NCBI GenBank assembly: GCA_002305015.1
Contig: DBPW01000033.1
Location: 102,239 to 166,238, forward strand
DNA: 64,000 nt
Direction of reading: 5' to 3'
From: Bacteroidales bacterium UBA1410
GTDB lineage: Bacteria; Bacteroidota; Bacteroidia; Bacteroidales; Dysgonomonadaceae
In this document: positions 51,915 to 58,757 of the stretch, in pieces
Numbering within the stretch: the first letter of the stretch is position 1
How the letters are laid out: each line of letters starts with the position of its first letter
Program-made: the position numbers and the translations under genes
The notes under the pieces: generated by a model
The model's database searches: none
What the model was told of the DNA's origin: nothing
What the model saw: only the letters and a program-made list of their open reading frames with translations

Positions 51915-54065
51915 TCATTTGGTCTTTTGTTTGGGATGTTCGGGTTTCGGCGGACGCGGCAGCAATGCTCGGCGCGACAGCTTAAACTTCCCGGTCTTGG
52001 GGTCGATATCCACCAACTTCACCATAATCTTATCCCCTTCTTTAAGGCCCGAATCTTCCATCTTGTCCAGATGATCCCAGCTCACTTCCGAAATATGGAG
52101 CAGTCCGTCTTTGCCGGGAAGAAATTCGCAAAAAGCACCATACACCATGATGGAACGCACGGTGGCTTCATACACTTCACCCACTTCGGGAACAGCCACA
52201 ATACCTCGAATCCTGCGCAAAGCAGCATCGATTGCCTCTTTATTGTTTGCCGCAATTTCCACACGTCCTTTATTTCCGACTTCATCGATGGCAATGGTAA
52301 CACCCGTTTCCTCCTGAATACCTTGAATAATTTTCCCGGCAGGGCCGATCACAGCTCCGATAAATTCCTTGGGAATTTCGATAACCTCGATACGGGGTGC
52401 ATTAGGTTTGAGATCGGGACGCGGTTCGGAAATCGTTTCCAATATTTTGTTCAAGATAAATTCCCTTCCAATTTTGGCTTGAGCCAATGCTTTTTCGAGA
52501 ATTTCATACGACAAACCCTCCATCTTGATGTCCATTTGCGTGGCAGTGATTCCATCGCGTGTTCCGCACACTTTAAAGTCCATATCGCCAAGATGGTCTT
52601 CATCACCAAGAATATCGGAAAGAACCACATAATTCTCTCCCTTGTTTTCTGAAATCAATCCCATGGCAATACCCGAAACCGGTTTTTTTATCTTCACCCC
52701 GGCATCCATCAACGCCAGCGTTCCGGCACAAACCGTTGCCATAGACGAAGAACCGTTGGATTCCAGAATATCCGAAACAACACGAATAACATAGGGATAA
52801 TCCTTTGGAATCATCCGTTTCAATGCCCTTAAGGCAAGATTGCCGTGGCCTATTTCGCGACGCCCCGTACCGCGCTGTGGTCTGGCTTCCCCTGTAGCAA
52901 AAGGCGGGAAATTATAGTGCAAAAGAAAACGGTCTTCCCCCTGAATCAATACCTCGTCAATGATTTTCTCGTCGAGTTTTGTTCCCAGCGTAACGGTCGT
53001 GAGCGACTGCGTTTCGCCACGTGTAAAAATGGCTGAACCATGCGTTCCGGGCAAACAATCCACCTCACACCAAATGGGGCGTATCTCCGTAGAAGTCCTT
53101 CCGTCCAACCGTTTACCTTCGTCCAATATACAGCGGCGCATAGCCTCTTTCTCCACCTCGTGATAATACCTTGCCACCAACGGTGCTTTCGCTTCTCGTT
53201 CTTCTTCCGGAATGGATTCCAAAAATTCCTGCTGAATTGCTTCAAAAGCCTCTGTACGCTCACGCTTATTGGCATTTTGCGAGCGGGCAATGTCGTATGC
53301 CTTTTGATAACATTGATCCCATACAGCCTTGCGCAACTCCTCATCGTTTTCCTCGTGGCAATATTCGCGCTTTACGGTTTTGCCGCAAAGTTCGGTCAGC
53401 TCCATCTGCGCCCGGCACTGATTCTTTATCTCTTCATGAGCAAATTTAATGGCTTCGAGCATATCTGCTTCCGAAACCTCATCCATTTCGCCCTCTACCA
53501 TCAGGATATTATCGATGGTAGCCCCCACCATAATATCGATATCTGCATTTTCTAACTGGTTGAAAGTGGGATTAATTACAAATTGGCCGCCGATACGTGC
53601 CACGCGCACTTCCGAAATGGGTCCGTTGAAAGGAATATCCGAAACAGCCAAAGCTGCCGAAGCAGCCAACCCTGCCAGTGCATCGGGCATATCTTCGCCA
53701 TCGGAAGAAAAAAGAATGATATTCACAAAAACATCGGCGTGATAATCGTCCGGAAACAAGGGCCTGAGTGCACGGTCAACCAAGCGGCTCACCAGAATTT
53801 CATAATCGGAAGGTTTCCCTTCGCGTTTCATGAATCCTCCGGGAAAACGACCGAAGGATGCAAACTTTTCCCGATACTCTACCTGCAAAGGCATAAAATC
53901 GGTTCCCGGTGTAGCATCTTTAGCGGCACAAACCGTTGCCAAAAGAACGGTGTTATTCATCCGAACGGTAACAGAGCCGTCGGCCTGTTTGGCCAGTTTC
54001 CCCGTTTCGATCGTAATTACGCGTCCGTCCGACAACTGAATTTCTTTTACAATTGGATTCGTCAT
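51915..54065 (-). CDS. pnp: Polyribonucleotide nucleotidyltransferase (PNPase)
   Basis: 3'-5' phosphorolytic exoribonuclease of the RNA degradosome, 716 residues. Two RNase PH domains (about 10-210 and 310-540; the second has QRGTGRREIGHGNLALRA and DILGDEDHLGDMDFKV), then KH (EIPKEFIGAVIGPAGKIIQ, about 560-615) and S1 (GEVYEATVRSIMVYGAFCEF, about 628-700). Monocistronic, with its own promoter-like element and terminator. Confidence 0.96.
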   Translation of the reverse strand: MTNPIVKEIQLSDGRVITIETGKLAKQADGSVTVRMNNTVLLATVCAAKDATPGTDFMPLQVEYREKFASFGRFPGGFMKREGKPSDYEILVSRLVDRALRPLFPDDYHADVFVNIILFSSDGEDMPDALAGLAASAALAVSDIPFNGPISEVRVARIGGQFVINPTFNQLENADIDIMVGATIDNILMVEGEMDEVSEADMLEAIKFAHEEIKNQCRAQMELTELCGKTVKREYCHEENDEELRKAVWDQCYQKAYDIARSQNANKRERTEAFEAIQQEFLESIPEEEREAKAPLVARYYHEVEKEAMRRCILDEGKRLDGRTSTEIRPIWCEVDCLPGTHGSAIFTRGETQSLTTVTLGTKLDEKIIDEVLIQGEDRFLLHYNFPPFATGEARPQRGTGRREIGHGNLALRALKRMIPKDYPYVIRVVSDILESNGSSSMATVCAGTLALMDAGVKIKKPVSGIAMGLISENKGENYVVLSDILGDEDHLGDMDFKVCGTRDGITATQMDIKMEGLSYEILEKALAQAKIGREFILNKILETISEPRPDLKPNAPRIEVIEIPKEFIGAVIGPAGKIIQGIQEETGVTIAIDEVGNKGRVEIAANNKEAIDAALRRIRGIVAVPEVGEVYEATVRSIMVYGAFCEFLPGKDGLLHISEVSWDHLDKMEDSGLKEGDKIMVKLVDIDPKTGKFKLSRRALLPRPPKPEHPKQKTK

Positions 54066-54108
54066 AAATAATTTGATTACTTATATTTTTTACGTCTGAA
54101 AAATTATG

Positions 54109-54116
54109 CAAAGTTA
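54109..54116 (-). promoter_or_regulatory. -7 element for pnp
   Basis: On the minus strand TAACTTTG fits TAnnTTTG, 44 nt upstream of the pnp start. No clear -33. Confidence 0.5.
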
Positions 54117-54247
54117 ATATAAAGTTTTGATTTCCCCTGCTTTCAAGGCTTAAATAATATTGAAAATTCGAAGGATAACCCCTTTTCCATTTGGTGCGTT
54201 TTTTATCTTTTCAACGAAGAATTTTTCCGTTTTCTTAAAAAAATAAG

Positions 54248-54255
54248 TAAGTTTG
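54248..54255 (+). promoter_or_regulatory. -7 element for the thioredoxin-fold lipoprotein gene
   Basis: TAAGTTTG fits TAnnTTTG and overlaps an in-frame TTG at 54253. This makes the TTG an unlikely start and supports the ATG at 54280. Confidence 0.6.
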
Positions 54256-54279
54256 CACACCCTAAATTATTTTTTCTTT

Positions 54280-55452
54280 ATGAAACACCTTGCGTATTCT
54301 TTTCTCGTCGTGACATTCACAATAATAGGAATGCTTACAAGCTGCAAATCCGATAAAAAGTCATTCGTAGTAACCGGTGAATTTTCTTCTGTTCAAAAAG
54401 ACGATACCCTTTATCTGGAACACCTGGGATTGGGCGGCATAGAACCGGTGGATTCGGTAAAATTAAAACCAAAAGGGACCTTCAAATTTAAAGTACCTGC
54501 ACCAAAAAATCCCGAATTTTATCAGCTGCGCATCGACGATCAGGTAGCCATTTTTGCGGTGGATTCTACAGAAACACTTCGGGTGACCGGCGATGTTAAA
54601 GACTTGTTTAATACGTTTCGGGTAGAAAATTCTCCGGTTAACGACCAGATCAGGGAAATTAACCATCAATATCGGCAAACAGCGAAGAAAATAGAAGAGT
54701 TAGGAAAAAAACATAAAGAAAAATTGATCGATGATGTAACCTATCTCAGCCAACTCGACTCGATAGTAAACGAATACAAAACTTTTGCATCCAAAATCAT
54801 CCTCGGTAATCCGAGAAGTGCGGCAGCCTATTATGCCGTTTTTCAGAAAATAGGCGATTATCTCATCTTCGATCCTTACGACAAGAAAGACTATGTGATG
54901 TTTGGAGCGGTAGCCACTTCTTGGCATAATTTTTATCCCGAAACACCCCGTACCAAACATCTGTACGATTTCACCGTCAATGCAATGAAACTGCGCAAGC
55001 AACAAGAACGGCAAGCACAATTGTTGGAAAATATTCCCATAACCACCGAATCTTCGCTTCCCGATGTAGTGCTCCCGGATGTAAACAACACCAATGTAGC
55101 TTTATCATCGTTAAAGGGCAACGTCGTGTTGCTGGATTTCACGGTGTACAATTCCGATTTTTCTCCCGAACACAACATACACATTAACACGATCTACCAA
55201 CGCTACAAAAATCGGGGATTCGAAGTATATCAGGTATCGTTTGATTCCGATGAACACTTTTGGAAAAATGCTGCCATTAATGTTCCCTGGATAACGGTTC
55301 GCGATCCGGAATCGGTTCGCTCTCCTCTTCTCTCGCGGTATAATGTTCGCAATCTGCCCACCGCCTTCATCCTCAATCGCGAAGGCGATGTTGTAGCCCG
55401 CATCGAAGACTACACCAAATTGGAAAGCGAATTGAATAAAGTGTTGAAGTAA
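54280..55452 (+). CDS. DUF4369/thioredoxin-like lipoprotein without redox cysteines
   Basis: A 390-residue predicted lipoprotein with a signal peptide and lipobox ending at Cys22 (GMLTSC). The N-terminal domain (about 28-130) is DUF4369-like (VTGEFSSVQKDDTLYLEHLG), and a helical linker leads to a thioredoxin-like domain (about 260-390) with LPDVNNTNVALSSLKGNVVLLDF and NLPTAFILNREGDVVARI. Where TlpA/ResA proteins have WCxxC, this one reads VYNSDFSPEH, so the redox pair is lost. The cis-Pro (LPTAF) is kept. Probably a binding or chaperone-like envelope protein. Confidence 0.8.
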   Translation: MKHLAYSFLVVTFTIIGMLTSCKSDKKSFVVTGEFSSVQKDDTLYLEHLGLGGIEPVDSVKLKPKGTFKFKVPAPKNPEFYQLRIDDQVAIFAVDSTETLRVTGDVKDLFNTFRVENSPVNDQIREINHQYRQTAKKIEELGKKHKEKLIDDVTYLSQLDSIVNEYKTFASKIILGNPRSAAAYYAVFQKIGDYLIFDPYDKKDYVMFGAVATSWHNFYPETPRTKHLYDFTVNAMKLRKQQERQAQLLENIPITTESSLPDVVLPDVNNTNVALSSLKGNVVLLDFTVYNSDFSPEHNIHINTIYQRYKNRGFEVYQVSFDSDEHFWKNAAINVPWITVRDPESVRSPLLSRYNVRNLPTAFILNREGDVVARIEDYTKLESELNKVLK

Positions 55453-55457
55453 ATCCC

Positions 55458-55793
55458 ATGAATTGGATATTTCTTATCATAGGAGGCTTATTTGAAGCTG
55501 CATTTGCTTTCAGTTTAGAAAAAATATCCTGTTCCACGGGAAAAGAATCCATACTGTGGTTTTTATCTTTTCTGGTCAGTGTTTCAATCAGTATGTTTCT
55601 ACTGTTTAAGGCCATAAGCGGAGAAAACGGCATAGAAATCGGTACCGCATATGCAGTATGGGGAGGAATAGGTGCGGTTTTTACGGTTCTTGCCGGAATA
55701 TTTTTATTGGGAGAATCCGTTAACTTTTTGCGCATTTTCTTTTTAATAACCCTAATCCTATCTATTATCGGCTTGAATTTGGTCTCAAAATAA
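55458..55793 (+). CDS. Small multidrug resistance family exporter (Gdx/SugE-like)
   Basis: A 111-residue protein with four membrane helices, 5 bp after the lipoprotein gene. Family traits: the membrane Glu at FEAAFAFSL (residue 13 region) and GTAYAVWGGIGAVFTVLAGI. This resembles the guanidinium-exporter (Gdx) branch of the SMR family more than multidrug EmrE, but the charge-determining residues cannot settle it. It probably works as a dimer. Confidence 0.85.
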   Translation: MNWIFLIIGGLFEAAFAFSLEKISCSTGKESILWFLSFLVSVSISMFLLFKAISGENGIEIGTAYAVWGGIGAVFTVLAGIFLLGESVNFLRIFFLITLILSIIGLNLVSK

Positions 55794-55904
55794 TAACCCG
55801 GTAATTCCACTTCTCACAAGCAACATGGCTGTCTTTAAGGGATTAAGTTTTATATACTTGAAAAGTAACTTACCGGTAAACCTCCAATCTTCCGTAATGA
55901 ATAA

Positions 55905-55927
55905 AAAAGCCCCGCAGATAGGCGAGG
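55905..55927 (-). terminator. Second hairpin, terminator-like on the minus strand
   Basis: On the minus strand GCCTCGC and GCGGGGC pair with one mismatch around a 6-nt loop, followed by a T run (complement of the A run before the hairpin). It backs up the hairpin at 55954-55981 downstream of the NlpE-like gene. Confidence 0.5.
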
Positions 55928-55953
55928 CGCTAAATGTTTTCACAATAGAAGAA

Positions 55954-55984
55954 AAACCTGCCTTCCTATAAGTGCAGGTTTTTT
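55954..55984. terminator. Bidirectional terminator between the SMR and NlpE-like genes
   Basis: AAACCTGC (55954-55961) and GCAGGTTT (55974-55981) pair around a 12-nt loop, with A residues on the left and T residues on the right. It suits the convergent genes ending at 55793 and 55988. Confidence 0.75.
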
Positions 55985-55987
55985 GCA

Positions 55988-56833
55988 TTAATAAATCTTT
56001 GATTTTATAAGTTTTAAGCTGTAATTCAGATTAGTCTTGCTTTTCTCAAACTTATCATTCAACCGTATAAGTGTTTTCTCATCTTCGTAAAGAAAATTAA
56101 AAATCGTTTCCCCGTCATCCGCTACCAATTGCCACACCGTGGCGTTGTTATCGTTCGGTATACCGCGTAGCGTAAACCTTTTACCTGTATACACAAAAGA
56201 GCGGTCTTCCCCTTGTTCAGCATCAAGATAAGTAAGTAAAAGCCAGAAAGACCCGTCACCACTGTATTCTCTGTTTCTAACAGTGAGCGTATAACGAATG
56301 CCGGGGCACGAGGCGCAAGGAAGTAATCCCTCATATGTATGAACTTGTAGTCTGCCTAACGCCGCATCATTTTCACTTTGTTGTTGTCTGTAAATTATTC
56401 TTCCTCTTTGACTGATGGTCCATAGACCTTCTATCAATTGTACATTTTTCGTGCCATCATCATCTGTCGCACTCCAAGCATAACCTCCTTCAGGCAAGGC
56501 ATGTTGCTCCAATATTTCACTTTTCCGCCCATCAGAAAAGAAAAGCTCCACACGAATAGAATCGCCACTAAAAACAAGAAAAGCAGCTCCATTTCCATCA
56601 ATCTTCTCAACACGGATTCCTCGCTCGAACAACCGAATACAATCCTGTAATACTTCACTCCATGTATAACCACCGGAAACATCACAGCCGTGTTCATCAA
56701 GATCTCCGCCAAGCCGTGTTGTTACATTTTCCGAGGTATCAACAATAAACTCTTTAACACTTGCTTCCTTAGATGAACAAAAAACTATCATCGCAAAGAG
56801 AGACAAAAAAACGAATGCATTTAATTTTTTCAT
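55988..56833 (-). CDS. NlpE-like lipoprotein with an extra N-terminal Cys-rich domain
   Basis: A 281-residue predicted lipoprotein. The signal peptide ends at a Cys around residue 19 (MIVFC), an unusual lipobox with Phe at -1. Residues about 40-75 hold GGDLDEHGCDVSGGYTWSEV...QDCIRLFE, a short Cys-containing domain seen in other Bacteroidetes lipoproteins. Residues about 165-270 resemble NlpE's N-terminal domain with YEGLLPCASCPGIRYTLTV, whose CxxC is the proposed redox or copper-sensing site. A role in envelope stress or metal sensing is plausible but unproven. Confidence 0.65.
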   Translation of the reverse strand: MKKLNAFVFLSLFAMIVFCSSKEASVKEFIVDTSENVTTRLGGDLDEHGCDVSGGYTWSEVLQDCIRLFERGIRVEKIDGNGAAFLVFSGDSIRVELFFSDGRKSEILEQHALPEGGYAWSATDDDGTKNVQLIEGLWTISQRGRIIYRQQQSENDAALGRLQVHTYEGLLPCASCPGIRYTLTVRNREYSGDGSFWLLLTYLDAEQGEDRSFVYTGKRFTLRGIPNDNNATVWQLVADDGETIFNFLYEDEKTLIRLNDKFEKSKTNLNYSLKLIKSKIY

Positions 56834-57003
56834 ATCTTATTTAGATTAGTCACACAGGTATAAACTTACATAAAAAAATTCAATTGAAGTACAAAACAAC
56901 AAGTATGCGTTGAAAAATTCTTCTTTTTTTTAGTAAAGCACTAAATTCAAGTTGCAAATGCAACGGATTGCAACGACGAAAATAACCGTTAAAAAAATGT
57001 ATC

Positions 57004-57046
57004 GTCCTGATTTTTGTTTACATTTTTTGTAAACATATTTCAGGAC
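57004..57046. repeat. Two-part nested palindrome
   Basis: GTCCTGA (57004-57010) mirrors TCAGGAC (57040-57046), and inside it TGTTTACA (57015-57022) mirrors TGTAAACA (57028-57035). All 15 pairs are perfect, separated by 4-nt unpaired T-rich stretches and a 5-nt loop. It could be a hairpin, an operator for a dimeric regulator, or part of a mobile element end. Confidence 0.8.
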
Positions 57047-57053
57047 AAGACAC

Positions 57054-57112
57054 ACCTTCCTCGCACCAAGGCCGTACCTTCCTCGCACCATGCTTGCATC
57101 AGGCTTGCACCA
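57054..57112. repeat. Degenerate 22-bp tandem repeat, three units
   Basis: ACCTTCCTCGCACCA occurs at 57054 and 57076, and a variant ending CTTGCACCA at 57098, all spaced 22 bp. Similar CTTGCTCG/CGCACC-rich arrays are scattered in intergenic regions of many Bacteroidales, by recall. Confidence 0.7.
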
Positions 57113-57228
57113 ACTTTGCATAAAGTTCGTTCTGTCTCCTCCTCTGTATCCCGCTCTACACGCGGCAAAGGGGTGTGTTTGCATTATCAAAACCGCACGG
57201 AATTTGGTACTGCTGTTCCTGCTTAGAA

Positions 57229-57250
57229 GCGAAGGAAGAGCGAAGGAAGA
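57229..57250. repeat. 11-bp tandem repeat, two units
   Basis: GCGAAGGAAGA is repeated head to tail at 57229-57239 and 57240-57250. Its reverse complement resembles the CTTCCTCGC core of the array at 57054, so the two arrays lie in opposite orientation around about 115 bp. Confidence 0.7.
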
Positions 57251-57381
57251 GCAATAAAAAGTCCGCAAAAACGCACTTGCTGAACAAAAATTTCGTTGGC
57301 CTAAATACCCCAATACCCGAAATTCGCACCTGTCGGGTTGACTCTACAAACATTAAAACCGAAAAATATCGAAATAATTCA

Positions 57382-57389
57382 TACTTTTG
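57382..57389 (+). promoter_or_regulatory. -7 element for the PagL-like gene
   Basis: TACTTTTG fits TAnnTTTG and lies 36 nt before the ATG at 57425, which supports choosing that start over upstream ATGs at 57338 and 57395. Confidence 0.55.
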
Positions 57390-57424
57390 CAATGCCGGTA
57401 ACGGTGTACAAACTAAAAAAACGT

Positions 57425-58651
57425 ATGAGAAAAAAACTGCTCCTTTTAAGCGGAATATTACTCATATCCCGACTTTCCGTTGCCGGTGATCTTGAAGACT
57501 CCATTCCGCTTTCAAATCATTTTATTCATCAATTAGGAATGGAAGTGCGACCGGCATACATCATCCCCACAAATCGATTCCTGAAAGGAGAAAACGACCC
57601 ATCGAAAGCGCTCAGCGGAGGACTTTCTGCGCATCTGCGATACGCCTTCAAATTTTCTAAATCTTCCTATGTCGACCGTATCTATGGAGGGCCATATCAG
57701 GGAATAGGAGTGGCATTCTATACCTTCGGAAACCAAAAAGAAATCGGGAATCCCGCTGCAGTGTATTTGTTGCAGGGAGGGAGTTTGGCTGAATTCGATT
57801 CCCGTTTGTCGCTCAACTACGAATGGAATTTCGGATTGTCGTCAGGATGGCACCCTTACGATCCCGATAGTAATCCGAATAACGTCGTCATCGGTTCGAA
57901 AATCAATGCCTATCTCAATACGAATTTATATCTCAATTGGGTGCTGTCCTCTCGAATCGATCTCACTTCAGGTATCACGCTCACCCATTTTTCCAACGGC
58001 AACACACGTTTTCCCAATGCCGGACTGAATACGGCAGGGGTGAAAATGGCGTTGATATACAATTTCAACCGTAAAGAATCGTTCTTTGCGGAAAAAACAG
58101 GGCAGCCGCCCATTCCCGCTTTTCAACGTCACTTCAGTTACGACGTGATTGCATTTGGTTCGTGGCGCCGCAAAGGGGTTGTCTTTAACGATAATGCGCT
58201 TGCTTCGCCAGAAACGTACGAAGTAATGGGATTCAATTTCACCTCGTTCTACAACATCGGGTACCGCCTGCGCACCGGCATTTCGGTTGACGGCGTTTAC
58301 GACAGCAGCGCCAATATCTACACGGAGGATTATATTATTCCTATTGGCGGAGAAGATCCCGGCTATACGTTTTATAAACCGCCGCTTAAAAACCAATTGG
58401 CGTTGGGAATCTCTGCGCGGACAGAATATGTCATGCCCTTCTTTTCGGTAAATATAGGATTGGGGGCCAACGTAATACATGGAGGAGGCGACTTGAAAGG
58501 GCTCTATCAGGTATTGGCGCTCAAAATAGAAACTACCCGAAACTCGTTTATCCATATCGGCTACAACTTGCAGAATTTTAAAGACCCAAATTACCTGATG
58601 TTGGGGTTCGGATACCGCTTTCACAACCGATATCCCGTTTTTTACCGGTAA
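57425..58651 (+). CDS. Acyloxyacyl hydrolase / PagL-like outer-membrane beta-barrel protein
   Basis: A 408-residue outer-membrane protein. Residues 1-20 are a signal peptide (LLLLSGILLISRLSVAG). The remainder is beta-strand rich with an aromatic C-terminus. LTHFSNGNTRFPNAGLN near residue 195 resembles the PagL catalytic region (His and Ser in HxSN, then PNxG). PagL removes a 3-O-acyl chain from lipid A. At this length the protein is about twice PagL size, so it has a second barrel or extension of unknown use. An upstream ATG gives 437 residues but lies near the promoter element. Confidence 0.7.
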   Translation: MRKKLLLLSGILLISRLSVAGDLEDSIPLSNHFIHQLGMEVRPAYIIPTNRFLKGENDPSKALSGGLSAHLRYAFKFSKSSYVDRIYGGPYQGIGVAFYTFGNQKEIGNPAAVYLLQGGSLAEFDSRLSLNYEWNFGLSSGWHPYDPDSNPNNVVIGSKINAYLNTNLYLNWVLSSRIDLTSGITLTHFSNGNTRFPNAGLNTAGVKMALIYNFNRKESFFAEKTGQPPIPAFQRHFSYDVIAFGSWRRKGVVFNDNALASPETYEVMGFNFTSFYNIGYRLRTGISVDGVYDSSANIYTEDYIIPIGGEDPGYTFYKPPLKNQLALGISARTEYVMPFFSVNIGLGANVIHGGGDLKGLYQVLALKIETTRNSFIHIGYNLQNFKDPNYLMLGFGYRFHNRYPVFYR

Positions 58652-58757
58652 GCCGGCATGAAAAAACACATCCCATGCAGTTGTCGCCAATCGAAAGGCA
58701 GTGATTAAACTTTTCTTTGAAAGAACACTCAATAAAAAATAATAAAAACACAAAGGG

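Larger units (their letters stand above)
56834..57424. other. Long non-coding stretch with repeats and palindromes
   Basis: No convincing gene. It holds a perfect GTTGCA-AA-TGCAAC palindrome (56951-56964), a nested palindrome (57004-57046), short tandem repeats (57054-57112 and 57229-57250) and a promoter element for the next gene (57382-57389). Open frames across it lack family features. Confidence 0.5.

Noticed and set aside
57014..57226. 70-codon open frame in the repeat region
   Set aside because: Its sequence is produced by tandem repeats and palindromes; no ribosome-binding site and no recognised features.
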